This document shows positions 47,531-62,300 of a stretch of 64,000 bases of DNA, piece by piece. How positions within the stretch are numbered: the stretch's first letter is position 1; each line of letters begins with the position of its first letter. A program made the translations under genes and the position numbers. Under the pieces are notes generated by a model. It saw nothing but the letters and a program-made list of their open reading frames with translations. It searched no databases and was not told the origin of the DNA. The stretch is from Trichosphaerium sp. ATCC 40318 (lineage: Eukaryota; Discosea; Flabellinia; Trichosidae), in contig JALMLS010000385.1 in NCBI GenBank assembly GCA_038496445.1, forward strand, positions 294,813 through 358,812. The letters are read 5' to 3'.

Positions 47531-48127
47531 TTACAATATGTTACATTTATCCAAACTGAGCTTGTTCATTAGGTTTTTTTTCTTTGCTTTTTTTTCAAGC
47601 ACGTGCGTTTCATGTTGTTTTGAACGAATTTTTCTTATCTCTGTAACAAGTTGAAAAAAAGATTGTGATACATTTATCCTTGTCTTTGCTGACGTCTCAA
47701 AAAATGGAGCAGAGAACTGTGCTGCAAATGCCTCCCCTTCTTTGTATGATACTTGTCGCTCTTGGAACAAGTCGCACTTGTTGCCGACCACCACGAAAGG
47801 CAAGTCACCTTCTTCTCGAACTCTTTTGATTTGTTTGATGTAGACTTGTAGCTCCCTCAGAGATGAAGCGTCTGTGATATCGTATACGAGTAATACTCCT
47901 TCTGCAGTATACATATAAGTCTCTCGTAGCGCAGAATATGTTTCTTGTCCTGCTGTGTCTAGGATATCCAACATTGCGTCTTCGCCATCAACAGTTACTT
48001 GTTTTCTGTAGCCGGCTTCTATTGTCGCGTCGTATCTCCAAACAAAGTGATTGTGTATGAGCTGCATTGTTAATGCTGACTTTCCGACACCTCCATCACC
48101 AAATACTACTAGTTTATAATCCGTCAT
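47531..48127 (-). CDS. Ras-family small GTPase
   Basis: About 198 residues, no intron. All nucleotide-binding motifs are present: G1 GDGGVGKSALT, switch I YDATIEAGYRKQ, G3 DTAGQETY, G4 NKCD, G5 ETSAK. The C-terminus has a Lys-rich stretch and a CaaX box CNIL, so geranylgeranylation and plasma-membrane targeting are expected. The MTDYKLVV start equals that of classical Ras, so the ATG at 48127 is chosen rather than an in-frame ATG 30 codons upstream. Switch I differs from the canonical YDPTIEDSYRKQ at P34 (A) and D38/S39 (A/G), which may alter effector choice. CACGTG lies 193 bp upstream. Confidence 0.93.
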   Translation of the reverse strand: MTDYKLVVFGDGGVGKSALTMQLIHNHFVWRYDATIEAGYRKQVTVDGEDAMLDILDTAGQETYSALRETYMYTAEGVLLVYDITDASSLRELQVYIKQIKRVREEGDLPFVVVGNKCDLFQERQVSYKEGEAFAAQFSAPFFETSAKTRINVSQSFFQLVTEIRKIRSKQHETHVLEKKAKKKNLMNKLSLDKCNIL

Positions 48128-48680
48128 GTGGTGTTCTTTGTTGAGATTTTGTTTTTTGCTCAGATGGCGTCGCCAAGTTTTAGTTGAAAGTGTGTTGACG
48201 ATAGCCGTTATTTTCAATTAAAGCGAACAACGAATGCTCACGAACGAGGCTGCACTTCCTTTATCATACGATCGATTACAGCCGTTTTTTGTATTTTCGT
48301 TTGTAGTAATCTCGTAAATCACGTGACCAGCTCAAAAAACACTGCTGCAGTTACTTTAGTTCTTGACCAACACAATATAAAACCAAAGTAGTTTTGAATA
48401 CTTCTCTCCCTTTTAGCGCAACTCATATGATAAACGTGTTCATGTTACGCTATACTTCAATAATATCAGTGAGGAATGTTCATAGAAATTCTAAATGAAG
48501 TAACGTCAACGTGGATCAATTTTGGTATTATTTAATTAGTTTGTTGTTTACAAGTGTGTTGTTTTGATTCCACTATTTTTCACGAAGTTCAATATTATTG
48601 CAGGGCTACAATTCGTCTTTGAGCGTCGGTTCGAGCTTTGTTATCTTCAACCTACATGACTGATCTACATTTTTTTAGCT
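48128..48680. promoter_or_regulatory. upstream region of Ras gene
   Basis: 550 bp between the Ras start and the end of the next minus-strand gene, with TCACGTGA at 48319-48326. No exon seen. Confidence 0.35.
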
Positions 48681-51029
48681 TTACGACAGACACGCTTCTG
48701 TACCAAGTATAACATCACCAAACTTGTATCTATATTCACAATACTCCCTATGCATGCAAGTGGCTGTCTTGTAGTTCCATCGACAGTCTTTATCTACCTA
48801 TTGAGAAAAGCTTAGTGCTTTTTTATTTGTCACGAGTTTACCTTTGGTACACGTGCTTGTTTAGGTGCAAATCGTTGTTTAGCTGATAGTTTCACTTCCT
48901 TTATTGACTCACTAACACGTGATGAACGATTGGAGTCGTACATCATGTGCTCTTGTAGTTCTCTAAATAGGAGTTTGCTCTATAGTAACATTAACACCGC
49001 CAATTATTTAGCATGAATATACCTGTAGTAATTGTAAGTGTTCAATGTTATCTAGCTCCCAGACAGATGTAGCTTGCTCCCGTAAACTTTCTTTATCAAC
49101 TCTAAGTACTGGTTAACAATAGCCTGAATTGAGATACATACGTGTGAGACTCAAAGAAAGTAGCTTTAGGCTTAGAGTCGTCATCTTTTTTGATTTCCTC
49201 GGTCTTGTAATAGAAACTCTGTGGTGTTACTGTTACATTTATTCCTTCAGAATCTCCCAACCATCGTTTGCACCAAGAGAGTGATGCGTAAGGCACAGTA
49301 CCATCACCTGAAAATCTATTTGGCTACAAAACAAATAAACATGATGGCTTTTGTTTCAATACTTACATCATCGGATATTACTTCACCTGTTTCTGCACTG
49401 TATATCTTGCCACCCTCTAAACTATGTTATAGATGTTGTACTGTGTTAAAGGTTATTGTACCTTCGAATAAGTGTGCTTCTGTTTTCCATATTCCTCTTT
49501 CTTCTGCTGGAGACACAACATAAGAGTATTCAGTCTTTAAGTTTATGCCATAAGCGCAGATGATGGATCGGATTGGAGGTCTACAAAATATAAGTATAAG
49601 GTATTTGTAATTGGCCATGCTTGCCGCTCCCAAGGTTCTTCTTGAATGTTGACAATAGGATCTTCTTGGTACCATTTTTTTAATACAATGTCAATGTTTT
49701 TAAGAATGTCATCGCGTTCACTTGACATTTCAATAGCCTTTGTAAAATTGCTTGCAAAAAATTTCAAATCTCCAACGGCTTTACCGCTAACATTGAGGTT
49801 ACGTATTGTTAATAGTGGTTCATCAGTTGGCCAAGGAGATTCCTCATCGGGCACAGGTTGAAATGGTACAAGCAGTCCGATTGAGCCAAACGCTGATAAG
49901 AGTCTTGATTGCTGAGTAGATATTGGTAGTCCTGATAAACAGATTAGCCCTTCAAGTTTCGAAATGCACCGTTCACATGTACCAAATGTAACGCCCTCAT
50001 AAATTTGTCTGATTGTTTTGGAGGCACCCAACATTGGAGCGCCTAGAGCCACATACTGATAGATGTGTTCATCCAACCAACTCTATCAAAAGGGTTATAG
50101 TGAAGTAAAATTTATGAATTGAAAGATTGGTGTACCTTGTAATTGAAATCTCCCTTCTCGTGTTTTAACCATTCCAAAAAATACCGAAAAATGTTATTAC
50201 CCATGGAGTGTGCCATAACTGTAACTCCTGTTGGTACAAACGCATCTATTTCACGACGTTGGTGGCTAACAGCCACTTCAATCCTACTCTCATATTAAAA
50301 TAAAACTCGGTGAAATAACAGCAACCTCACCTAGTCATTAACTTGTAAAAGAAGTGATCGCGTAAATGTAGCTTCCAAGGAGCTAAGCGAAAGTCATATG
50401 GAGCAGCAAGAAGAGTGACCTAAGTTCATGTTATAAATAATACAATTGCAAGTGTAGACGATGATCTAGGAGACGCACATCAGGTTCATATTCATCCATT
50501 TGCAATAATTCTACAAAGATAAATTAATACTTTAAAGACAGCTTGAGTGGATTGACACAAGTTGTGATCCACTGCTATAATATCAAAAATACGGTACTTG
50601 AAACAAACATGTTCCAAACCTATAATAGTATGAGTACTACTGTCAACAACAAAGGAATCTCTAAATACACATAGGATATAGATACATTATTCATCCGCAC
50701 CGTCGAGAAATAGCCTGTAAGAACTCCAGGATCAAGCTTGCCAATGGCATGAAGCCCTTTTATTGGTTGGTTAGCTATGGGCAATATAGATCCAGCTCTT
50801 ACCTTGGCCTAATAAATGTTGTTAACTGCAAGTTTTTTTGTTGTGATCGGAATGCTAACACTTTACCTGCGCGAACTTTGCACCCACCAAGGTCGTCTTG
50901 CGTGTGAGGATCTACTTCAACACAATCTAGAAAGCATTGCGAGGAGCTTAGCACTTTTCCAGTGTCAAGCCATATGCGATCGCCTAGGTTGTAATCTATT
51001 GGCCTATGGTGACTTAGTGTTACGCTCAA
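48681..51029 (-). CDS. LCAT/PDAT-like acyltransferase or phospholipase
   Basis: Minus-strand gene with about ten short introns. An alpha/beta-hydrolase of the lecithin:cholesterol acyltransferase family: DRIWLDTGKVL near the start, PYDFRLAPWKL (the YDWR-type segment), the nucleophile elbow VTVMAHSMGNNIFRYFLEW (catalytic Ser in AHSMG), and YVALGAPMLGASKTIRQIYEG, the usual segment after the elbow. The C-terminal part ends with a Cys-rich tail (ATCMHREYCEYRYK) and a stop at 48681. PDAT and LCAT enzymes transfer acyl groups from phospholipids to diacylglycerol or sterols in ER or extracellular space. The usual N-terminal VPGxxGS segment and signal anchor were not found; the gene probably starts upstream, before 51120, where a hydrophobic frame exists but does not join cleanly. 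Confidence 0.75.
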
Positions 51030-51519
51030 TACGTTTGTACAGCTTTCTCAAAAAAAAGAAAGTAGAAAACACGTCAATGACACCTCAAATGCGAAGCAAT
51101 ACGATATGACGCTCGTCATGATAGTTTTAGCAACAAAACCGGTGAAACTCGTACCCAAAACAATCTTTCGCCTTCCACACGTATAGCTGCGATGACAGTA
51201 AGCCAGGAAGCAATAAAATCGGCCTAGGGGATCTAGCAACTTTAGCAAGCTCTGACTGATAGGAACAGCGCATTTTAACGCTTTGGCACGCATATAAATG
51301 CGTACTTTGATCGTTTGATACAGTTTACATTTGTGAGTAACACTACCAACAGTACAAACGCAGAGTAAATCGCAGTGGCCTTCATTATTGGTATGAAAGG
51401 ACAATCTCACGTGGCTATATACGTTTATAATAAAAAAAGTGTGAAGTGATTCAAAAAAGCACAACAAAAAAAAATAAAGCTAAGTCAAGCGAAGTTCCAA
51501 TTCAAAACCCGCATTTAGG
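51030..51519. promoter_or_regulatory. divergent region before Rho-like gene
   Basis: Should hold the unidentified first exon of the acyltransferase and the promoter of the GTPase gene. CACGTG at 51408-51413 lies 112 bp before the GTPase start codon. Confidence 0.4.
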
Positions 51520-52600
51520 ATGGAACACCTCGAGGCCATTGTGGTCGGCGATGGTGCGTCTGGCAAAACTAGCTTATTAATAACTCAAACGACTGGTTCG
51601 TTTCCTCAACAAATAACTTGCAGCGATGTACAACATACAACAACGTTACAAATAAATGGTACCACAGTTACACTGTTACTAAACGACACAAATGGGCAAG
51701 ACGAGGATGATAGACGAAGAGCTCAAGTTTATTCCGGCGCAGACGTCGTATTGCTCACCTATTCAATTATATCCCCTTATTCGTTTGATAGTATAATGAA
51801 AAAGGTATGTTTTAGCGGAGGAGCGTAACTGCAGGCACAGTTATTTGATCGTAGTATTTGAGAAAATTATTCACATACATAGAAGCTATAGAGCGCTAAC
51901 ATAAATATTTATAGTGGATACCTGAAATTCAACGTCACGCACCTGGAAAACCAATAGTTTTGATTGGATGTAAATCAGACCTACGTAATGATGATTATGC
52001 ATTGGAGCGTCTTAGGTACGAATAAAATAATTTTTTTTTTGTGAAGACGAGGAAAAAACCCAAACGACTCAGTACTTCTTAAAAACGCCTATTGTTTTGG
52101 TCAAGTATTTATAATTTATCTAGGTCGCGACGTATGGCGCCAGTTTCGTTCGATCAAGCAAGTAAAATGAAACATCTAATTAATGCGAGCGCTTATATTG
52201 AGTGTTCTGCTGCTAATGGTGACGGTGTTAGCTCTGTTTTTCATGGTACGTGCAAGAAATCTGAAACTCGCTCGGTTTTGGGTTCTTTTTTTAAGCTTCA
52301 GTGAACTACAGTCTCGTACATCTTAAACTACAACAAACAGCAAAACAAGTATTGTAGTCGCTGCGCCTATTTTTTTTACACAACAACACGCTCATACTTT
52401 ATCCAGAAATCGCTTTAGCTGGGCTTCCTGACTTAAAATCGAAAAAATCGAGTAAAAACAAATCGAAGTCTTCAAAGGCATCACGAAAGTCTACAAACCG
52501 CAAAAAGAAGCATAAAAAATCAAAAAAAGCTGGTAAAGCTGATATTAATATTGCACGTATTGAACCGCTTGGAAAACCATCGAAATGCAATGTATTGTGA
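51520..52600 (+). CDS. atypical Rho-family GTPase
   Basis: Four exons (about 51520-51804, 51914-52014, 52124-52242, 52408-52600). G1 [11 protein letters not shown] is Rho-like, G4 CKSDLRND resembles the Rnd/RhoU-type CKxDLR, G5 ECSA is normal. G3 reads [13 protein letters not shown] in place of WDTAGQEDYDRLR, so Ala59 is Asn and Glu62 is Asp, while Gln61 remains. Switch I is [10 protein letters not shown] where Thr35 of canonical Rho should sit, suggesting loss of the switch I Mg-ligand. The C-terminus is long and extremely basic ([19 protein letters not shown]) and ends in CaaX box CNVL, predicting geranylgeranylation and binding to acidic membrane. Nucleotide cycling may be abnormal (inference). 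Confidence 0.8.
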
Positions 52601-52731
52601 GGGGAATAATGGTTTACACCTTGGGTGTATTGTGTATTTTTATTATAAAGTAATTCACTGTTTTTAGTACTTGTTTGATTGATCGCAACGTCCGTACCCA
52701 GTGTTTAGTATTTTTCTTAAGTTTTTGTTGT

Positions 52732-52950
52732 TTATTGCCGATTATGATAATTAGGAAGCGCAAATGGCTTTGTTTCTGCGCTTACGAAGTAACATGAAGT
52801 GGGTACAAATGAAACAGTTTGTTCTTCAAACTGCGTTTTATATTTATCACGTGGTGCGTTTGGATAAACGTTGTATGATGTATTGTATAGCGAATATTTC
52901 GGTGTGCGCCGTAAGGTACACAGCCTTTTGACTGTTTCTGAATTTGCCAT
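52732..52950 (-). CDS. small hypothetical protein, 72 residues
   Basis: An ATG-led single exon (MANSETVKRLCTLRRTPKYS) with an even composition: basic N-terminus, many Tyr and Pro, ending NYHNRQ. No signal peptide or membrane helix. It lies between two plus-strand genes, 131 bp from the divergent start at about 53082. I recognise no family; the frame is short, so it could be fortuitous, but the ATG context (GCCATGGCA) is strong. Confidence 0.4.
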   Translation of the reverse strand: MANSETVKRLCTLRRTPKYSLYNTSYNVYPNAPRDKYKTQFEEQTVSFVPTSCYFVSAETKPFALPNYHNRQ

Positions 52951-53081
52951 GGCAAAATTGTTTTCGCTTTCGTTCAGCCACAGCTTGTGCAGTACGGTTC
53001 AGCGCAGTATGGTACGATGACTTATTAGTTAGAGTGAGTACTCTTTTAATAACCTCTCGATAAGTTCAAAAAGCTAAGGAT

Positions 53082-55200
53082 ATGGAAAATACGCGATTAC
53101 AGTCACGTGGAGAGAGAAAAACTGCTAACTATCCAAAAACTATGGATAAATTACCTAGCTGCTCAAACTTCTACTGGCGCTAACGTAAACGATCAGTTAC
53201 CACCCCAGCTGAGGTGGGCAGAAGACAGTGAGAAGCCAGACTACAATCCTATTACAATGGAATTCAGAAGTAGCATTTGGCTAGATCGGATGGGTAGTGG
53301 GCCTCTATGCTCAGCTGCTGAAGACATTCTACATCATATCTGTGCGTACAAAACATTTTTTAAGAACAATCTTTCGAAATTGCAGCCAGAAAGTCACGTG
53401 AGGCAACCACGTGCTATAGCTAAACTTTTATCACTTGTTTATTTCTCCAACTACTTCTCCGGAGAATTCTTTTCTTGACTCACTTGTTTTTATGCCGATC
53501 TTTTACACCTTGCTAGGTAACTATCAAGAGGTGAAGAAGGAGCGCTTTTGGTACGGCTAGGTTTAGTTCTAAATCAAAGGTTTTTTTCAAAACAATGGTG
53601 TCAACACATATGCACTTTAAATTTAGTGCTTTTGTTTTTTTAACTGGTACCACTACAGGCAACACAACAATGATCCCTGGAACTTATTTCTCGAAGAGTT
53701 AAAAGATTGGGCTGTCAGACTTTCAGTGATGGATCCAGGAGTACCAGAACATTTAACAGAGATATCTAATCGCGTATGTGCAACGTTTTATCCGAAGAAT
53801 TCAAAAAACCCATTGCTTATTGTTTAGAAAAAATATGTGGAAGTTTGTTGGCTAGATCCAGACTTATTTCCACCAGGACACGAGGATAACATGAAGCTTA
53901 CTTTGTTCGGTACGTAGTATAGGAACTGAGGAACTAACGATCAAACGTTTGAAAGTCTAACGAGAGTAAAGAGGTACTTGCAGATATTGATAAGGCATAT
54001 CAAATAGCGTACCGAGAATCTCAATGTACATCTGCTGTCAAGCTATTCAAGCAATGGAATCACTATTTGAATCAACTCATAAAGAAAGTCGTGCAGCTAC
54101 TCTTTTATGTGGTGAGAGGAGATGAGGTATAACTCTATCATGCCTATTCAAAGTTTGTTTATTGTGTTATTATTTAGGTACTTCCACAAGGATTGGTTCC
54201 TAGTGATTTGAGAAAACCAGAAAGGCATGGAAGTAAACTCAAAGGTGCTGTGCGATCACGAGTTGCAACGCTTTTGAGCGAAGTGATGAAGTCTGCAGAG
54301 ATGAAATATATTTTTCCCTCCGGGTGAGGAGATAATATTCTTTTGTTTTAGCTAATGATTCAAACTAGCAATCCATTCAGAGTTGACTTTTCCCTTCAAG
54401 TTGACGATAGAATGAAGGACTTACAATACACTAAGAACAACCTCATAACTGCTGGTTGCGCGGCCACTATACCAGCTGTATGGCTTTTCCAATTACAGTT
54501 GATTTACTTTGTTTTAACATGTGATTAGACTATGAAGGCTATATTTGGACCTAATTTGAACGTTAGACAATTTCTCAATGAACCCTCAGTTGAAAAACTT
54601 CTTCACAATAAGCCTGAGCTATCAGAACACTACATACGCCTTCACGGATATTTGATAGAATTATCACAATTTACAGTGTTCTCACGGCAGGGAGAAGAGT
54701 TGGCTAAAACGGGTGGAGACTTGCTGACCTTTGGGTTTTCTAACGAGATGGTGCCTACTTTAATCTCCTTCTATTTTGGGTTAACAGCGCCTTAGATTAA
54801 TACGCTGATTGCAGACTATGACGTACTAATCAGTCATTTTTCGCAGTCGCTTACGAAAGTGTTAACGATAACGAACGAGGTTTTTGTCCGTGTAAGTTTT
54901 TCATTAATGTAATTTTGTTATTGATTGTAACTATTGATAGGAGTTAACTACACGGTATAATGGGTGGTTTTCAGATGAGAGACCTTTTTTAGATAACTAC
55001 TACAACGCAATTTTGATACAAAAAGCGCTTGAAGGTATCATTGTAAAGGTAGGACTCTCTTGTCTTGATCACTCATAGCTCATTTTGCTCAATATAGTGT
55101 ACTTCAACTGCGTCCCTAATCAGATCAACAGCAAATAATATGACTCTAAAAGATCGTATGAAAAAAGCAAGAAAGCAAGTTGTGAGGCACGTGATATTGA
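53082..55200 (+). CDS. multi-exon protein of unknown family
   Basis: About nine exons with GTACG-type introns. The predicted protein is soluble and helical: RSSIWLDRMGSGPLCSAAED, NPWNLFLEELKDWAVRLSVM, KKYVEVCWLDPDLFPPGHED, YRESQCTSAVKLFKQWNHYL, LPQGLVPSDLRKPERHGSKL, VDFSLQVDDRMKDLQYTKNN and HYIRLHGYLIELSQFTVFSR. It ends with a basic helix (MTLKDRMKKARKQVVRHVI). No domain recognised and no signal peptide or membrane segment. The first exon is unclear: the ATG at 53082 is in a different frame from the long open stretch beginning near 53053, which has no ATG. CACGTG occurs at 53104 and twice within the first exon region (53395, 53408). Confidence 0.5.
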
Positions 55201-55311
55201 ACATATGACATGCGACATCTCAGTGTGTACTCACAAAACCTTAGGTTTTGTACAGGTGTAAAAACGCATAGCAAGAGAATACACACGTTGGTTACTGAAG
55301 AACCTAAAACA

Positions 55312-56057
55312 ATGATAGATACGAATCCATTCGGCAATGGAAATGGCTCAGCAACCTCTCAGTCTGTTTTTAAATTGCAACGCCAAGAAGTGTGTTTGCC
55401 AAGTGACATTCCAGATAATTTCGAAGAAATCCAAGAGCTCTTGGAAGCTCAAATCGTACATCCTCAACAACCACTAGCACTGACTTTCCAAAAACTACAA
55501 TTGGATAATGTTGAAACACTCAAGCAAGTGTTGGCTGCCCTTGAACAGTACACGAACATTCAGCATCTAAATTTCGCACATTCAAAGGTTGGAGCTCAAG
55601 GATGCGAAGTATTGGCTTCGTATTTGCTCAACAATAATACAGAGGTTTGTGAGTTGGATTTGACATGTTGCAATATAGACGACGCTGCAGCAGAGCATCT
55701 GGGTAAGGCTCTTTCTAACTTACCGAGACTTCGTGAACTTGTTCTTTCTCACAACAAGATAACCGCTGATGGTGTTGGATGCCTTACTGTCGGTTTGAAG
55801 AACCACAGCAGAGCATTCCAACTACATTTGGATAATAATCCAGTAAAGAGACAAGGTATGCCATAAAATTGTTGGGAAACGATAATATTGAATGTCTTTT
55901 AGGTGCCGAATTGATTTATGGACTAGCTTGTTCAAATAGAAATCTTGCTTTCATTGGCATCACATGCCCTTCAGATGTCAAAGAGAAGATTGATATTCAA
56001 ATAAGATCCAACAACCAGACTGCACAGTTGACTAGAGAGTTGTATTTTACTTCCTAA
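55312..56057 (+). CDS. LRR (RNI-like) protein, two exons
   Basis: Exons 55312-55855 and 55903-56057 joined across a 47-nt intron. About 232 residues. After a 70-residue N-terminal part, leucine-rich repeats of ribonuclease-inhibitor type follow: IQHLNFAHSKVGAQGCEVLA, VCELDLTCCNIDDAAAEHLG, LRELVLSHNKITADGVGCLT and FQLHLDNNPVK. Such short RNI proteins often regulate GTPases (RanGAP-like) or act as adaptors; no specific match. I chose ATG 55312 (AAAACAATG context) over an in-frame ATG at 55210; CACGTG lies 124 bp before the chosen start. AATAAA at 56092-56097 follows. Confidence 0.75.
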
Positions 56058-56397
56058 TGGGAGTTTAAAATTCACTTGTAAATAACTATTAATAAATTTG
56101 TGATTGTGAGAAACTCTACTGTCAACAGATCTTTATGAATGAAACACTTGTTAACATGGAAGGTCCTGTGAAAGTAGTGTTACTTCAAACAACTGACAGT
56201 GCGAATTGATGGTTGTAACAAGTATACTCTGCCACAAAAAGAGGCTGCTCAAGTTGCTAACTAAAAACTGTAACCCCAACCAGTTGAGAATGGTAACTTA
56301 ATAACGCTTTATTTCAAACGACACAAATATCGCCATACAGTTTGTTTCCGAGTGAGTAGTAATTTCTGGCGTATTTCAAATTGAAAAGACACTGAGC
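56058..56397. other. convergent 3' gap
   Basis: 340 bp between the LRR gene and the coronin stop codon. No exon seen. Confidence 0.35.
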
Positions 56398-58854
<2,457 letters not shown>

Positions 58855-59345
58855 AGGTGTAGCGGTTGGTTGGTTCTTACTATTTGTCGCTTTCGATACA
58901 CAAACTTAAGCGTGAACAGGTAAACATTTTGTGTGAACGCTTAATACTACATTGCGTCTTTTTGTTTAGAGCGCGTCTGTACGTGTTGATAAACACTGTT
59001 TGGATGTGCCTGAGTGGCACGGAGGAATACGCATCCATCTACTACCAATCGCGCTATTACTGCGCAAACAGTGCATAAACGCACTATGCGAGCGAGGGTG
59101 AGTGAGCGCAAGCGAATCTAATATTTAGTAAGCCAAATCACCGTCGAAAACTAAACAAAGAAAAAACGTGACAAGCGCTTCCCATCGTTGGTAGCCACGT
59201 GATCATTTTATTGTGGCTAGCTTTGTGTGCCGATCTATTATACTTTGTAATTATAATTATAGCCATTTTTGATTCTTGTTGTTCAAACTGCGCCGCTCAG
59301 TGTGGCCCCCGACGACGCGACGCTTCATTTCAAGCAAGTATTGTT
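58855..59345. promoter_or_regulatory. region upstream of coronin
   Basis: 490 bp between the coronin start codon and the end of the RED/IK gene, both on the minus strand. CACGTG at 59196-59201. No exon seen. Confidence 0.35.
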
Positions 59346-62300
59346 TTATTTAAAGAGAGACATGTCTTTAAACCGTTTACCAGCTGACAAGTCCATCCTA
59401 GAAGTTGATGGGTTGTTTGGCGTTTTGATGCCGCCTGTGATATACTTGTATTCCCTGTCTCCGCTCTTACCCTTTCCGCTTCCTGTGAGGTCCTCTCCGC
59501 CTCTGTTCGGATACATTTTTTTGGTGACTTCGTCGACTTTCTTGAGCTCTTGTGTCCAGTTCTTTTTCTTGGGTTTTTTGAGCTTGTTTTTTCTTGTCCT
59601 TCTTCCATCTGCCATTTTAACGCCGAATTGGAACGCAGCCCTACACGTGTTAGGTTCTGACAAAATAAAAGATAAAACTCCTTTTTTTTTTTGCACTTAC
59701 TTTGGGTGTGCCTCGCGCTTGGCTTCATAAGCTTCCCAGTCTTCGTCGGTTTCGAAATCCCACTTCTTTAACCGCTTCCTTGAGTCCATCTTCATCAAAT
59801 CCTCTTCTTCGTCACTATCTACACGTCCATATTGCGTTCCTTCGTACGCTCTGCAAAATCATAGTTAAAGACAACACCAAAAAAAAAGCTTCGCGTGTAG
59901 GCTCATGACAGCTGAAATGCGAAAAATTTGTTTTCAGAAATTTCGCCCCGTAATACAGAGTGATGTAACTGACGTAAATAAAATACCGAAATATATTTTT
60001 TCAAATACAAAGTATGTAGGCGTACCCTGGGTAGCACTCTGTGTATGAATCCGCCACTGCGTGTGGATCCATTTTGCTTGTTGGTTTTTTTTCTGGCATA
60101 CCTGCGTCCCTATCGCGGAATGATCTTATCTTAACGTCACTAGGACGTGTTGGCGCTGTAAGATGTTAGATTCAAAATTGCAAGTAGGGAGATGTACGTT
60201 GTGGTGTCGATGTTGGTGGTTCTGAGGACTCGCCGAAATAGTTCTAGCAAAGCATAATAAGTAAACAATCACATCCACATAGAAAAGCTAGTACATATGT
60301 GCCGTCTTCTTTTGGCCATTCATTGTGATTCCCAAGAACTGGTTGATCCTGACTCATTTGCATCTGTGCTGCCTGAGCCATCATGGAAGGAGGCTTTGAA
60401 GGGCCTACCATTGGAGGCTTTGCTGGGCCAACCATCGGAGGTTTTGCAGGACCAACCATCGGTGGTAGCATTGAAGGAGGCTTTGCAGGGCCAACCATTG
60501 GAGGTTTTGCAGGACCAACCATAGGCGACTGGATTTGTTAGACAATAAAGTAATAGATTCTCTTTGTGTACCTCATCTAAGTCCATAGGTGTTGGTTCAA
60601 AAGCTACTCTTGCCTAAATTTGTTTAAGTATATTATGCATTGGTTTGTTGTTTGTACATTGTCATTAATGTGTGAAGTCTTTTGGCGTTTGCTCTCCTGG
60701 ATTTCGTCCTCTAAATTGTAATCTGTACCAACATCATCAAAAAGACTTGCACAAAGTTAGAGAGGTGGTTTGAGCAGTTAAAAAAAAATAAAATTAAAAT
60801 AAATAAATCACCTTATGTTAGCAGTTTTGGCTCGGCGCAAATCGGCTTCCTCAATCTCACGCAACTCTTCTTCGCGTTTACGTTTTAATCGCTCTTTCTA
60901 AATAGAAAAACAAAATATTAACACCATTTTCCAGTTCTGCAGAAAATTATGAAAGCAAAAAATAGTTTACCCGTTTCATTTTTCTGTATGCAGCTGCGCC
61001 ATGTTTATAACACACCATAATTTCCATTATCTTCTTCATAATCTCAGGGTGTGTCTTTGCAATGATATACTCCGCTTGAAACTCGGCGTCTTTTTTAGAG
61101 TGGGTGATTAGAGTTGGGAGTTCTTCTTTAGCACTATCAAGCACGTTGTAGACATAAGATGTTCGGCCCTAGTAAATGTTGTAAGTATATACCTATTGTA
61201 CCGTACACAACATACTGGTAAGAAGGAATCAACCGTTTTAGGTCGTTGCCTTTGGAAGAATGCATTGAACAAGTTTTTACCAATAACTGAGGCGAATTCA
61301 TTGTTCCTTTTGACAGCAATTACTTTACCATCTTTTTGTTGGACCAACCTAGAGAAATTAGTGACTTACACGGAAATAACAAAAATAAAATGCTGTTGGT
61401 TTTGGTTTCGTTGCGCTAACATACTGAGTGTGTGTTTGAGTCTTTTTAACTTGCTCTGGAGCACTTGCTGCAGCAACTCTATCTTTTTCTTCTTGCTCCT
61501 GAATCTCTTTTCTTTTCTAAAGCGTGTTGTTAGGATATAAGTCTGCCAACAGGGTCAATGTACTTTTTCTAGAAGGCGCTTATCTAGACCCTTTACAAGA
61601 TGGGTATGTTCATCATCACCTCCAAGAAATTGCGTCTCATCAACAGTCATCTGTTTTAACTCAGTATCAGTCATGATAACGCTAGAAGAGTAAGAAGGCG
61701 CTTGTTTAAATATATAGCAATGAGCCTTTTGGTTTTTTTGACATTTTGACACATTGCGCCAGTATCAAATATAAAGATCACTTACCCTAATCCAGCATAG
61801 TCTGGATCTTCAACACCTTTACGCCTTTCTTCTGCGCGATCTCTGTATTTGGAGTCTTGAATTTGCTGCTTTTTTTTTTGTTTTCTAATTTTTTTTTGAG
61901 CGTTTGTTGTTGCGTTTCAAACACAAAGCGTACTTTTGGTATTTACGTTTCCTGGCTTCTTTTGCATTATCTTTTTGTTTATTTACAGTACTATCGCACA
62001 TTTCTTTATTAGTGTGTTGTTGAAACCTATTTCACGTACGGTTTTGGCGTCGGTGCTCTGTTTGGATCGAGATACGCGAACCGTGACTGAGCAGGCTCCT
62101 CTGGGCGCGGAGTCGACAGTATTCTGCGAAAGTCGGCATTTGAAAGCCCTTTGCTAATGTTTGGTTAATTTTTTGCCGTTTTAACCCGCATTTTAATTAC
62201 ATTGCCTAAATATTGTTATAAAAAGGCGTAAAGCGTACTTGGATATCGGTTCAGGCGCCTTAAATCCCTCGGGTGCAATTGGGTTGCTAATTTCCTCTAT

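Noticed and set aside
53082-53110. GTG at 53107 as a start codon
   Set aside because: Eukaryotic nuclear genes rarely start at GTG; the true 5' end is more likely an upstream ATG or exon, so the start is left uncertain.
59269-59730. Plus-strand 153-codon hydrophobic frame
   Set aside because: Overlaps the strongly supported RED/IK C-terminal exons on the minus strand (AAFQFGVKMADGRRTRK).
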